NCBI GenBank assembly: GCA_036924085.1
Contig: JAVGWX010000007.1
Span: 32,085,453-32,149,452, forward strand
Origin: Ariolimax columbianus
Lineage: Eukaryota > Mollusca > Gastropoda > Stylommatophora > Arionidae
Length of the DNA stretch: 64,000 bases
Direction: 5' to 3'
Program-made: the position numbers and the translations under genes
Notes under the pieces: model-generated
What the model was told of the DNA's origin: nothing
Database searches by the model: none
What the model saw: only the letters and a program-made list of their open reading frames with translations
Shown here: positions 41,195 to 52,440 of the stretch, piece by piece
Layout: each line of letters opens with the position of its first letter
Position numbering within the stretch: the stretch's first letter is position 1

Positions 41195-41884
41195 ATATTT
41201 CACTTGCGTAATTATTATTTATGATAGTACCTATGTATACGGTAGCTATTTCGTTAGTCGCTATGTGTTTGTTTCTCTTTCCACGAAGAGAAACACATTT
41301 TTCTGTATAACCACATTTCAAGAACCTCTAATTTTGTTTTTAATTTAAAAAGACATTTCCTTACCTTTTGTGAACACACATTCGAATAAATTGTTCACAT
41401 TTAGTGCACCTTTTACATTTCAATTCAATTTAATAATGATATTTTACTTTGTTTTCCAGCTGCTTGTTCATAGTCCATGTTTCTGTACTGTGTGATAATG
41501 TTGACAAAACCTGAAGAGAAAATATTTCGGTTTTTTGTCTGAATACCAAAAAAATTTATGTCTATCTCTTTATCTATCTTCAGTTCACCTTTGTCGTTAG
41601 ACGTCCTAGGGAAGTGTGCCCTCCTTTGTTTCATTGTTTTTGGCAGGTGAAAATCCACTGGTGACTTGCCAGGTCAATTCCAGGATCTGTTAGCTCCTGG
41701 AATATACGATCGCCTATTTTTTGAACTGGTGGAAGCTATAACCACACAGTCTGTGGGGCACGAATCCCTAGAATAGTTTGAGTAGATTTTAAACTTGAAT
41801 TTTGCCCGTGCAGCGGCCGTTTGGCCTATTCTTTTCGATTTCCAATTACTAAAGTAGTTTTAACGTGCGCGCCCCTGCACACGG
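41195..41884. other. Unassigned, no gene seen
   Basis: AT-rich with short frames; the 77-aa minus frame at 41425-41658 has no recognised domain. Confidence 0.35.
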
Positions 41885-42035
41885 GTGTCTGATCTCACTA
41901 CTCAGAGATCAGGGGAAATATTTACCGGATTATCCACGTGAAAAAATCCCGGTCTCCACCGTGATTTTGACCTGCGTCTTCCAGCACCAGAGGCGAACAC
42001 CTTACCTTCAGACCATTGGGTCCCCCTGATAAAAT
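41885..42035 (-). mobile_element. SINE4 (minus), tRNA-like SINE
   Basis: Minus strand: GACCCAATGGTCTGAAGGTAAG (A-box position), GACGCAGGTCAAAATCACGG (B-box position), GGAGACCGGGATTTTTTCACG, GATCTCTGAGTAGTGAGATC, ACCCGTGTGCAG. The last four blocks align with the copy at 57075-57235. Confidence 0.65.
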
Positions 42036-42426
42036 CCTAAACCTATTAAATATGCTTTTGGCCATTCCTATTCTCTTCTTCGCCTACCTTTCGCTTTTGC
42101 TATTGCTTGTAGTTATCTGTCCCAGATACAAGTAGCTGAATACATGGTCTACTATTTATTACATATCGCTTGTTAACGATTTCTGATATGTGTTCCCCTT
42201 TAATCTTTGTTTTCTATTTCGCCGTTTTTCTATGTCTAGTTCAGAGGTGGGAAACCTTTTCATGTTAAAAGGCTGCATTAAGTTAGCTGTAAAACTAATC
42301 ATCCTGTATTCAAGAAACGTCAATTAGAACCCCTTCAAAATGTACATCATTTTTGAAGAAAAAATAGTGGCGCCATTTATACTGTGAAGGTAACGTACAT
42401 TCTAAAATTTCATTGGAACTAAATCA
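42036..42426. other. Unassigned, no gene seen
   Basis: AT-rich; no repeat family recognised. Confidence 0.35.
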
Positions 42427-42437
42427 GAATAATGTCT

Positions 42438-42858
42438 CACAAACAGATACTAGTATGACGTACGAAGAGTCAAAACGGCTTCTTGAAGCCAGATACATGA
42501 CCAAATGGGAAACTGAACAAACCGGCTACACCAAAAACGATGCCTATTACCAGTTGAACAGAAGAGAGCAGGTCGTTGTCTTCAGACTTCGCACTGGCCA
42601 CAATAGACTGAGGTACCACTTATTCAACAAATTGAAGATAGGTGGTACCGACGAATGCCCGTGTGGTACCGGGAAAATGACCGCTGAGCATCTGCTGCAG
42701 AACTGCCCGACATACGAGGATCAGAGAGAGCAGATGTGGCCATCACCAGTGGCACCACAAGACAAGCTATATGGCAGTGTCGACAGCCTCAAGATGACCG
42801 CCGTTTTTTTCGAAAGAATAATGGTTACTGTCTGACTGCGTACGAAGAAGAAGAAGAA
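42438..42858 (+). mobile_element. LINE B, short 5'-truncated copy with 11-bp target-site duplication
   Basis: GAATAATGTCT lies at 42427-42437 and 42859-42869. The insert encodes from TDTSMTYEESKRLLEARYMT through FRLRTGHNRLRYHLFNKL and ECPCGTGKMTAEHLLQNCP to the ORF stop at 42833-42835, then CTGCGTACGAAGAAG. RNase H is completely missing. The coding part is intact and very close to the 24.8-kb copy. Confidence 0.9.
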
Positions 42859-43111
42859 GAATAATGTCTGCTGTCACAATAGCTGTTGCTACTTATTAAA
42901 ATGTTATCTGTGGCCCTCAGTCAGGGATAATTATTTCAGTGAATCTTCTTTCACTGTTTGGTATTTTAAAAAGGCAATTTTCTGTAGCAACCCGTTTTAC
43001 ATGATGATGTTGCTAGCCACATCACAACACTCTTTAGTCGCATTCGTTTACCATGTTTGGAAGGACACTGTGGTGTAATTTATCCATTTCTAGATTTCAG
43101 TATAATATATT

Positions 43112-43116
<5 letters not shown>

Positions 43117-43164
<48 letters not shown>
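43117..43164. repeat. (AT)n microsatellite
   Basis: About 48 bp of AT dinucleotides. Confidence 0.95.
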
Positions 43165-43166
<2 letters not shown>

Positions 43167-43795
43167 TGTACATCACATATTTATAACATCTTTATTCGAC
43201 TTGTATAAGTTATGCAGGATATATTTATATTCCTGCATTTATATTTTATCACGTGTTTTAAAAGTGTCTGAAAATGAATAAACAATATAATTCTTCTTAC
43301 CTTATCGAAATCCAATTAAATACACAGCATTGGCCAACACCAAATCAAATAAGCAAATAATGGTTATAGTTGCAACATAAATTTCAAAGAAGCTTTCACA
43401 AAATCGTCCAAAACAATGCGTGTTGTCCTTTCCCTTAGCGAGCACAGAAGCTAGATACAAAATTCCAGAACGATGTTTGTAATCCAAGTCCTAAGCGTGT
43501 TGTCTGTCCTGCAGTTTGCTAGAGCCAAAAAGAAACCAAATGTTTTCCGCTATCAATAGTCGGATCGTGAGTGATATTCTCAGAATATTCACTCGCAAAC
43601 TTTGCGTTAGAAGTTTGGTCTCAAGTTGTTGGCTACGATTTCGCGTAGCCATATCATCTATAATAACTGATGGGAGGCGCATAATGATCAATGTATTTGA
43701 GCGTGATCAATTGGGTAAATGCATGTGGCGTGTGTTGTACATTCCATGTTAGTACATATTCTGTATTCCATGAAAATTCAACGGCTTTTAATAAA
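43165..43795. other. Unassigned, no gene seen
   Basis: Short frames only; nothing recognised. Confidence 0.4.
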
Positions 43796-43799
43796 AGTG

Positions 43800-43859
43800 A
43801 TATAACTGCTCCTGCTGATACTGATACTGATACTACTTCTACTATATCTACTACTACTT

Positions 43860-43907
<48 letters not shown>

Positions 43908-43908
43908 T

Positions 43909-43946
<38 letters not shown>

Positions 43947-43949
43947 TTT

Positions 43950-43988
<39 letters not shown>

Positions 43989-43991
43989 TAT

Positions 43992-44078
<87 letters not shown>

Positions 44079-44081
44079 TAT

Positions 44082-44120
<39 letters not shown>

Positions 44121-44750
44121 TATCTACTACTACTACTACTACTACTACTGCTACTACTATTACTACTACTGCTACTATTACTACTACTGCTACAACTATA
44201 ACTACTACTACTACTACTACTACTAATACTACTACTACTACTACCACTATCACTATTACTACTACTGCTACGACTACTAATATTAGCATTGTTACATCTA
44301 CTACATGTGCTTCTAATACTACTATTACTACTACTACTGCTGCTGCTACTACTACTACTACTACTACTGATACTGCTGCTACTACTACTACTACTACCTC
44401 TATTATAACAACTACTACTATTACTGCTACTACTACTGCTATCACTACTACCACCACTAGTGCTACTGATACCACCATTACAACAAATACTACCACTATT
44501 ACTACAAGTATTATCACTACTACTACTGCTAGTACTACTATTACCACTACTACTACGCTTACTATTATTGTTCCCATTACCATTACTACTGCTACTACTA
44601 GTACGAATATTACTATAACCAACATTAATACTACTACTGCTACAACCACTATTACTACTAATACCCTTACTACTTCCTCTAATACTTTTCCTACGCATTC
44701 TACTAAAATTACAGTTTTTTTCTATTACTACTTATAATACTACTATTCTA
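43800..44750. repeat. (ACT)n trinucleotide array, about 950 bp
   Basis: Nearly pure ACT from 43850 to about 44180, with TTCT and TATCT interruptions at fairly regular spacing. It then degrades into mixed ACT/GCT/ATT triplets to 44750, with further remnants at 45015-45150. All six frames stay open for long runs (poly-Thr 348 aa plus strand; poly-Val 331 aa and poly-Ser 306 aa minus strand), so no coding inference is possible. Confidence 0.95.
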
Positions 44751-44774
44751 TTATTACTACTGCAACTGCCACTA

Positions 44775-44985
44775 CTAGGAGGCTACGTGGTATAGGGGTG
44801 AAACACACTCGGTTTTAACAATCCCAACATTCCGGGTTCGATTCCCCCTTTTGTCCAGTTTGGCAGACACTGGGGGAATTTTTCTCGGGCGAATGCTCCT
44901 TCACGTACGGAAAGTAATGGCAACCTACCGTACTGCACACTTGCCAAGAAACTTATAACAGCCAAATAGGTGGCTGTTATAAGAA
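44775..44985 (+). mobile_element. SINE3, tRNA-derived SINE
   Basis: AGGCTACGTGGTATAGGGG in the A-box position, CCGGGTTCGATTCCCCC as B-box, then TGTCCAGTTTGGCAGACAC and ACGGAAAGTAATGGCAACC to AACAGCCAAATAGGTGGC. A truncated relative is at 786-915. It is embedded in ACT-type sequence. Confidence 0.7.
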
Positions 44986-45164
44986 GCTACGTTCTGTAAA
45001 ATGACATGCTAATTACTTTTACTACCACTACTTATGCTAATGCCATTACTGCTTCTACAATTACTGTTAATACTAAAAATAGTTGTATTAATAATACTAC
45101 TTTTACTACCACTACTTCTACTATTACGACTGCTACTGTTGATAACATTATTATTAACCTAACT

Positions 45165-45330
45165 TAGCGTCTTTATATACTGGTTTAGAAGACTCGGTAG
45201 AGTCGGTTTACAACCAGTTTAATTTACATTTTCCCACTTTAAAAGTTATGCGAATCAATCTATTCTTAAATGCATTAATTTCATTGTCCGTCCTTTTCGC
45301 TTTACGTCGTTACGTTATGTGTTTTCACGT
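45165..45330 (-). pseudogene. CR1-like LINE, 3' UTR and last codons (minus)
   Basis: TTAGCGTCTTTATATACTGG, GTTTAGAAGACTCGGTAGAG, TTTAAAAGTTATGCGAATC and TAAATGCATTAATTTCATTG are the reverse complement of the CR1 end (INAFKN...). Confidence 0.65.
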
Positions 45331-45994
45331 CTTGTGCAGCTTGCTAGTCAGATATTTCTATTCTACTTCTTCGTTCTTCTTCAGATTTCGATTTCAGTGA
45401 CTCTAATAAAGGCAACAGTCAATTTGTTACATGGAATTTCATACATTTTTTAATGAAAGATCGCTGGTTTTTGGCTTGTTTTACTCTTTTCATTGTGTGA
45501 GTCAGCAGCAACGTAGGCGCCATAACTGGCTGTACGTCTACATAGCTCTTCTGTTTTAGTTCATTACAGATACCGCCAGACCATGGATTAACCGGGAATT
45601 CGCACTAATCGACTACTTACACTTGTGTTCACGGAAACGTGATGTTTTCCGTTTTGACTGGTTAATTCGTTGGTGTTGTGTGTTAACTTTAGTTCGATTA
45701 TCCTGGAATGGACATTGGCTAAATGAATAACACTACGCTTTTACATGTGTCACATTTCACGGTCTAGTTTTGAACTTTGCAAGATTGGGGCCCTTTGTCC
45801 TAGCTGAAGATAGTGTCAGCTGTGCTGTATGAAATTTAGACACAACTATATTGAACTGCCCCCTGGAGAAAGATAAGCTCCGTCAGGTTTGGAACGGTCC
45901 AAGACACACCGTTGTTGTATGGCTTGAGCTGGTACGACAAACTGGAATAACGGTGCCTCAACGACATTCTAGGTTATGGGACAGATGATGATGA
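45331..45994. other. Unassigned, no gene seen
   Basis: No repeat or domain recognised. Confidence 0.35.
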
Positions 45995-46310
45995 CTGAGG
46001 AGGAAGACTATCCTCTGATCCGGCACAACATACTAAAAAGATATGTTAGTCAGGTTCAGGCAAACTATATTGGCCAAGAACCTCACCTTGGCTTCCTCGT
46101 TGGCCCCCTAGAAACGGGCTGTTTTCATGGTGGTCTGGATAACGAGGTGAAGGATCGACACGATCTCCATAGCAGTGAGCAACAAGCAGATGAAGGCAAG
46201 CTTAGCACAGCCGTCTGGAGGACCCCTACCAACTTCATCAGCACGTTCGGGATGTCTGGAAAGCTACGGCAGTCCGCCACTAAATGTACTTTTCAGGAAC
46301 TCATTTCACC
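45995..46310 (+). mobile_element. Repeat D
   Basis: CCGGCACAACATACTAAAAAG, GATATGTTAGTCAGGTTCAGG, GAAACGGGCTGTTTTCATGG, CCAACTTCATCAGCACG, AAAGCTACGGCAGTCCGCC. The 153-aa frame at 45976-46437 simply translates this repeat. Confidence 0.7.
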
Positions 46311-46715
46311 AATGTATGTGAAAAAAGACATACAAATGTTCCGATGTAATAGGAATTGTGATACAGGTACAAAGGCATACATTAATTATAAAGATGACAT
46401 CTCAATCTATTGTGTGATATGCGCAGCCGGGATATGATCACCTGATCTTGTATGGAGTAGAATCCTGGCATTTAATCAGACAGAGCGTGTCTGATGTCTG
46501 GTAGGCAAACACAGTTTAAAGTGTCATTCTTTTGTTTTGAAAATCCATGCCAATCCAAGGTCGTGACATAGACCATCTCCAAGGCGGCTCACGATGATGG
46601 TGTTTGTAGTTGTGAAGTCATTAGAATGCCTCGTTCTGAGCAATACATTTTACACATCGTTATGCTCCAAATTGTTGTTCGTTTTTAAAAAGGCGTTTTC
46701 TTACGCTGTGTTTAC
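46311..46715. other. Unassigned, no gene seen
   Basis: Nothing recognised. Confidence 0.35.
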
Positions 46716-46719
46716 GGTG

Positions 46720-46903
46720 TCTTAAAGCATTCCAAGCTTTCTCTACCTTGGTAGTACCCTCACTAGAGAAGGAAATATCGATTCTGCAAGAGTTGCTTGT
46801 GAAAGACTACGAGGAATTGTTTCTGACCGACATGGAATCCGTTACGCCATCAAAATTAGGGTCAATCTAGATGTTTTATCTGCGACTTTCAAGCTGACAC
46901 ATT
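46720..46903 (+). pseudogene. RT fragment (YLGSTLTREGNID type)
   Basis: Plus strand: LYLGSTLTREGNIDSARVAC, ERLRGIVSDRHGIRYAIKIR and VNLDVLSATF match the post-catalytic region of RTE-like RTs (YLGSxxxxDGxIDxEIxxRI). Only ~60 codons are left, ending at a repeat G. Confidence 0.6.
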
Positions 46904-47148
46904 CGGTTTGGCTTGACTTGGCTTCGTTCGTTCTCAATCTCCCACTACCAAACCCTAGCGGGTTAGCCGTCCGTATTTGATCCCTTCTCCTTAGCCAGTC
47001 TGCTCTGCTGCAGCCTGTTATCCATGATCACCGCGTGGAGGTGTAGAAGGATCTTGGCAGCTCTGGTTCGCTGGCCCTGACGCTAGCAGTCAGCTATGGG
47101 TCACTGACCACTGCAGCTCATGCACTGCTCAGCATCTTGATCCCACAT
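46904..47148 (-). mobile_element. Repeat G (minus), internal deletion
   Basis: GACTTGGCTTCGTTCGTTC (GCCAAGTC-type tail), CAATCTCCCACTACCAAACC, then directly GGGTTAGCCGTCCGTATTTG, so the GTGCAAATATCGCAGTC part is missing. It ends with GCTCAGCATCTTGATCCC. Confidence 0.75.
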
Positions 47149-47269
47149 TCCGTTTCAGGCGTGCACACAACTGGGAACACATTATTCTCCGTCTTTTGAT
47201 CCCTATTTGCTACTCTAGACTGCATGGATGCAGACTGTTTCCAGGGTTACTAATTGAGAGCTGAGTAGT

Positions 47270-48080
47270 CTTTAACAATTCTGGATCGCTGACGTTGACC
47301 AGTGCATGGGCTATAGCGATCAGCTATACGTGCCATAACTATCTGCTAGGGTCAGGACCAGCGACCCATAGCTGCCAGGACAGTGCTATACCTTTGCGTG
47401 ATGATCCTGGATAGCAGAGTGCAATACAGCTGAATTGCATAGGAGAAGGGATCTTCTTCTTTTTCTTCTTCGTTCATACTAAATCTCCCACTACCAAACC
47501 CTGAAAGGGCTTAAGTAGCATAATGTAGTCCAGAGAATGGTATGCGTTGTGTCGTAGTTTTACAGCTTGGCTGCGACATTTGCACCTTTCGGTCCAACAC
47601 ATCCGATTTCAGCAAGCATTTTTTTAGTACCGGGTTAGCATTCCCTCTTCGTTCCCTTCTCCTTAGCCAGTCTGCCCTACGGCAGCCTGTTATCCAGGAT
47701 CACCGCGTGGAGGTGTAGAAGAGTCTTTGCAGCTATGGTTCGCTGGCCCTGATGCTAGCAGTCAGCTATCGATCGCTGACCACTGCGGCTTATGCGTTGC
47801 TCAGCATCTTGATCCCGGAGAAGTGATTGAAAAATGAAGACTAACCTGGTACTCAAAAATGACTGCTGAAAGTTGGATGTGTTCGGCCAAAACATGCACA
47901 TATCGCAGTCAAGCATTCCGTTTTCTACAATACTTCCGTCTACTTGTTGATCCTTTGGCTTGGTAGGAGGAGTTGGAAAACGAAGAAGAACAAAAAGAAC
48001 TCACAATAGGAAAGAAGAAGAAGGAAAACCTGCGCCTAAAAGTGAGGAGGACTGGCCTTCGAAATCTTTCCTTACGTTTT
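47270..48080 (+). mobile_element. Repeat G (plus), split by a minus-strand G
   Basis: Left half 47270-47452 (GACCAGTGCATGGGCTATAG to GGAGAAGGGAT). Right half from 47817 (GGAGAAGTGATTG, CTAACCTGGTACTC, GACTGCTGAAAGTTGG) to GGAAAACGAAGAAGAAC. Confidence 0.75.
47453..47816 (-). mobile_element. Repeat G, full length (364 bp), nested in repeat G
   Basis: It starts with the tail CTTCTTCTTTTTCTTCTTCG and ends GCTCAGCATCTTGATCCC. GGAGAAGGGAT (47442-47452) and GGAGAAGTGAT (47817-47827) are an 11-bp target-site duplication with one mismatch. This copy defines the family ends: 5' GGGATCAAGATGCTGAGC, 3' GAACGAAG plus GAA. Confidence 0.85.
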
Positions 48081-48084
48081 CTTT

Positions 48085-48495
48085 AGATTTACTTTTCTCC
48101 ATTTAGAAGAAGAAGAAAAAGAAAAAAATGAGAGAAAGAAGGAGAAAGGGTAAGAAAAAAAATAGGAAAAACAAGGAGAAGAACAACAACAAAACGAAGA
48201 AGAATAAGAAGAAGAGGAAGAACAAGAAGAAGAGCAAAAAGAGGAAGATGAAGAGGAAGAAGAAGAAGAGGAAGAAGAAGAAGAAGAGGAAGAAGATAAC
48301 GAAGAACAATACAAACGAAAAAGAAGAAGAAACAGAAGAAAACAAAGAAGAACAAGAGGAAGAAGAGCAAGACGAAGTAGAAGAAGGACAAGACGAAATA
48401 GAAGGAGAAGAAGACGAAGAAGAAGAAGATAAGAACGAGAAAAAAGTAAGAAGAAGAAGACGAAGAAGAAAAATAAGAAGACGATTAACCTTACA
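48085..48495. repeat. GAA/GAC/AAC-rich microsatellite
   Basis: About 400 bp of degraded GAA repeat downstream of the repeat G tail. The 123-aa Lys/Glu/Arg frame and the minus Ser/Phe frames are by-products. Confidence 0.9.
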
Positions 48496-48899
48496 ATAGG
48501 TTATTAGTCGTTAAGTTATAGCCGATACATTTTCAATCGTTTTTGTTTGAAAGAAACTAACTAAAGGCAGGTAACGAAAGCCTACAGTACTCGAAGAAAA
48601 GCAAAGTTAAGAGCAAGAGATGTGCTTAAAAAACAAGATACAAACCAAAGATACTCTCAAACAACTGACCAGGTTTGTCTGTGTGCTCAAAGACTATTAA
48701 TCGTCCTGCTGTAGTGTCAAACAGCCGAATTTCGTATCCGTGCTCCCGTTCCCTTGAACTGCAAACTTGAATGACGGAAAGCCAGCTACGAAATCCATAG
48801 ATTCAGCCAAATACGAATGGTCATGGTTTACAAAAAATCAGATTTGAAATTCAGGACATTTCAAACTGATATTCAACACTGAGTCTCAATTTCTTCGCC
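48496..48899. other. Unassigned, no gene seen
   Basis: Nothing recognised. Confidence 0.35.
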
Positions 48900-49250
48900 T
48901 TTTGTTTCTCGCTCTCTCTCACTCTAGCTCTATCTCTCTCTCGCTCGCTCGACCCTCTCTCTCTCTCTCTTCCTCTCTTTCTCTTCTCCAGCAGTCTGTC
49001 TGTTGTCTATATCTTTTTCTTTCTGTATCTCATTCACTCTGTCTTCTTTTAATTTTCGTCTCTATTTCTCCGTCTCTTTATTTGTAATACTATTTTAGTC
49101 TCTCTTTATTTCTGAAGCATTTTCTGCATTGTTCATTTTCTCTATCTTCCTTAATGTATATATCTCGCTCTCTCTCTCTGTATATATATATATCATTATC
49201 TCTCTCTTTATCCCTTCTTCTTCTTCTTCTCTCTCTCTAGTCTTTGTTTC
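48900..49250. repeat. CT-rich simple sequence
   Basis: TCTCTCTC blocks with short TATATATA segments. Ser/Leu frames are by-products. Confidence 0.85.
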
Positions 49251-49254
49251 AGTC

Positions 49255-49850
49255 TTAGTCGATCTCTACTTCTACAGGGCGTATGCCCCTGTGCAAGTCC
49301 TTGTCCCAACTCTGGTGAGAGATGAGTGTTGCCGTGAGGTGAATTATCTGCTTAGCTGGCTACGCTGAAGCAAGTTTTGTACCTCGGCTGCGTTATGACA
49401 AGTGCCGAGGAGGGTGTTAACCAATGTGCGAGTCCATCTTAACAGACTCAAACACTAGAATTTGAGATCAAGATGCTAAGCAGCGCAGGAGCTGCAGTGG
49501 TCAGCGACCCATATATGACTGCTAGCGTCAGGTCCAGCGAACCAGAGCTGTAAAAACCATTCTACACCTCCCCGCGGTGATCCTGGATAACAGGCTGCAG
49601 CAATGCAGACTGGATAAGGAGAAGGGATCGAAGATGGAATGCTAATCCGGTACTAAAAAAATGCTTGCTGAAGTCGAATGTGTTGGACCGAGAGGTGCAA
49701 ATAGCGTAGTCAAGCTGTAAACTACGACACAACGCATTCCGTTCTCTGGACTACATTCTGCTACTTAAGCTGTTTCGGGGTTTGGTAGCGGGAGATTGAG
49801 AACGAACGAAGCCAAGCCAAACACTAGAACAAAGTACAACGTTAAAAGGG
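49255..49850 (-). mobile_element. Repeat E (minus), carrying a repeat G insertion
   Basis: GCGTATGCCCCTGTGCAAG, GTTATGACAAGTGCCGAGG, GTTAACCAATGTGCGAGTCC and TTAACAGACTCAAACACTAG match the reverse complement of E. The same phrase order occurs at 55335-55690. Confidence 0.6.
49461..49818 (+). mobile_element. Repeat G, full length, GCCAAGCC tail, 11-bp target-site duplication
   Basis: AAACACTAGAA at 49450-49460 and 49819-49829 flanks TTTGAGATCAAGATGCTAAG ... GAACGAACGAAGCCAAGCC. Second clean example of the GCCAAGCC tail subtype. Confidence 0.85.
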
Positions 49851-50074
49851 GGGTGGTAAAATATCAGGAAATAGACTGGAAAAAGCCTATCGAATTGCAC
49901 CTTAACAGTAAGAGATACATCACACTTTAGATCGAATGCGTCAAACTTTGACACGAAGATGCCCCTAGAACTGAATATCACATATCGCTATACATATGCA
50001 ACTTCATCCACATGTGTGTACCTACATAGATGACGACGATGTAGAACTATACATAAATACACGGAGACCTGAGA

Positions 50075-50360
50075 CGCTAGTCCGTTCAAGCGGAAAATAC
50101 TGACCAGGACGTCGCTTCCATGTAGCGTTCCCTGGAAACATACTGTTTTCATGGCAGCCTGGCTGGCGAGATGTGTATCGATCTAATCCCCCAAGAAGAT
50201 GTAGCAAAGCATAGCACAACCGCCCGGATGATATCGCTCCACATTCTCCAGCATGCTCGTGATATGAGGAAAGCTACTACAACCCCGCCACTTAACGCCT
50301 TTAGAGGGCGCACGTAAGAGTAAACTTACTCATTGTGGATATTGAGCAAAAACAACAACA
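50075..50360 (+). mobile_element. Repeat D
   Basis: CGTTCCCTGGAAACATACTG, TCATGGCAGCCTGGCTGG, GATATGAGGAAAGCTACTAC, ACTCATTGTGGATATTGAGC, then AAAACAACAACATAC as tail. Confidence 0.7.
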
Positions 50361-50619
50361 TACATACATACATTTACAGTTACCTCTAGAAGAAGAATCC
50401 ACAAGATCCATAGTCGTGAAGTCTACATTATAACATTCGCGTTTGTTTGTCCTTGTTTTGTTTCATGTGCTGTGTTTAAACTGAGCACTGCTCTCATAGT
50501 TCAAAAGGCAGTCGTGTGATTCTTGCTAATATGTGATTCACTTGGCTACATCAGTGACCTCCGCTATCCAGCACATAATAAAAGGGCAATACATTGGTTT
50601 TAGTCTTGAGAACTCTGCT

Positions 50620-51290
50620 ATTTGGTGAGTTTTTCACTCCCTTTCTCCTGGTCATCGATTTTGTTGTGGCGGTTGTTGAGTCTTGTTGTTAGTGTTGATG
50701 GTATTGTTTGTATTGCCGCTGTTGTTGTTACTGTCGCTGCTAAATTGTGGTTGTTCTTTATTCCCCAGTGGTTGGTGTGGTTGTTGTGGTTGTTGTTGAT
50801 GGTGTTGTTTTTGGTGTTGTTATTGTTGTTATTTGCGTTGTTATAGTTGTAGTTGTTGATGTTGAGGGTGTTGTTGTTGGTGTTGTTATTGTTGTTTTTA
50901 TTGGCGATGTTATTGATGTTGTTATTGTTGTTATTGGGGTTGTTATTGTTATTGTTGTTGTCGATGTTGTTGTAAGTGTTGCTATTGTTGATGTTGATGT
51001 TATTAATGATATTATTGGCGTTATTGTTTATGTTCCTGTTGTTGTTGCATGTGTTGTTATTGTTGACGTTGTTGCTGTTGCTGTTCTTACGCTGTCATTC
51101 TGGGTGTTGTTGTTGCTATTGTGGTGTTTAATTGTTGCTGCGTTTGTTAGTCGTGTTGTTGCTGTTGCCGCTGTCCAAGATGATCATATTAATGTTGTTT
51201 TTTGAAGATGCTTTTGTAGGTGTTTTGGATGTTCTTGTGGTGTTGTTGTTGGGGTGTTGTTGTTATTGCTGCTATAAATGTGTACATCGC
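50620..51290. repeat. (GTT)n-rich degenerate array
   Basis: GTTGTTGTTATTGTTG with GAT, GGT and GCT triplets over about 650 bp. The 152-aa Val-rich frame (50747-51205) is a by-product. It lies a few hundred bp after a repeat D whose tail on the opposite strand would be of this type. Confidence 0.9.
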
Positions 51291-51535
51291 TTAATGTTAT
51301 GGAAGTAATATCAATGAGGAAGTAAATTGGCAATCACACTTCATAAACAAGATGTGACCTCGTGCAATGCAGTCTCAAACACTTCATCATCCACTGCAGT
51401 GCCTGTTATGGGACGACCTTTGTATCAAATTCTATAAAATACCTACTATCAAATGAGTGTCGACAAGATGAAGGTCTCAATAACAGGAACTTCTACAATA
51501 ACATCAACGGGATTTATGGATGTTAAACCCGGGAC
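51291..51535. other. Unassigned
   Basis: May be upstream RT-like sequence in broken frames; nothing certain. Confidence 0.3.
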
Positions 51536-51539
51536 AGGT

Positions 51540-52110
51540 TTTTCGACACTCTCAAGTCAACCCAGCTCTAAACAATACCTGGCGTAGTTTAAGAGAAGAT
51601 AAAGATGGTAAACAAACGGTTGGCCAAATCCACGAAGATGAGATTAATGGATACATTGGTACTGTCAATATTCCTTTATGCTTATGAACAATTAACAATT
51701 ACAACTGATCTGAAGCAGAGGATACAGATCTTGAAGATGAGATGGTTCCGAAGACTTCTAAACGTTACATAGAAAGAGCGAGTTACAAATGAGGAAATAC
51801 GAGAAAGAGTTAAAACAGCAATAGGACTTCTTGAAGACTTCTTGACAACTGTCAAAATTCGAAAACTCGCTTGGTACGGCCACATATCGAGATCAAACGG
51901 TTTTGCAAATACGATCCTACACGAAATGTTGCACTGCGAGCGACGAAGAGACCGTCCCAAAAACGAGATGGGAGGACAACATAAAAGAATGGTCCAATAT
52001 CCGACCAGTGAAGGCACAGGCAACGGCTGCTAACAGAGAGGGATGGCATGGCATTGTGAGGGTGTCTTCATGTGTGTCCCCAACCTGTTACGGGATGACT
52101 TGAACTTCAA
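51540..52110 (+). pseudogene. RTE-like RT C-terminus, frameshifted
   Basis: 51605-51775 reads MVNKRLAKSTKMRLMDTLVL, SIFLYAYEQL, KQRIQILKMRWFRRLLNVT. 51842-51960 reads TVKIRKLAWYGHISRSNGFA, NTILHEMLHCERRRDRP. After a shift near 51955 the frame from 51903 gives TRWEDNIKEWSNIRP and AANREGWHGIVRVSS. These are the ordered landmarks of RTE-group C-termini (AWxGHxxRxxG...RWEDNIKEW). Stops are also present. Confidence 0.75.
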
Positions 52111-52164
52111 GAGCGTAATGCTAATGTGGCTATAATCCATATTGGGTCGAAGATGCAGCACAAC

Positions 52165-52440
52165 AAATAAGCTGACAGCAGCCAGCTACTCATAGTTCGC
52201 TACTTGCATCCGGGTCAGCGAAACAGATCTGGCCAAGACCATATTGCCCTTGCAAGTAGCGGTCTAGAAAATAATGCACTAGTGCTGTCTGGCTAAGAAA
52301 AATAGTAACATCATAGGAGAGTGATCATTAACCAAAGAAAGCCTGTAGGGCTGAAAGACGCATATATCCCAGCCTCGCTGTAAATTACGACACAACGTCA
52401 CAGAATAATTTCCACGACGAACGCTGAAAACAAAGAATCT
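52165..52440 (+). mobile_element. Repeat F
   Basis: AAGCTGACAGCAGCCAGCTAC, CATCCGGGTCAGCGAAACAG, GTGCTGTCTGGCTAAG, ATTACGACACAACGTCACAG, CACGACGAACGCTGAAAAC. Confidence 0.65.

Noticed and set aside
43691..44737. 348-aa Thr-rich frame
   Set aside because: Pure consequence of the ACT trinucleotide array; all frames are open.
45976..46437. 153-aa frame
   Set aside because: It translates a repeat D copy whose relatives are not open.
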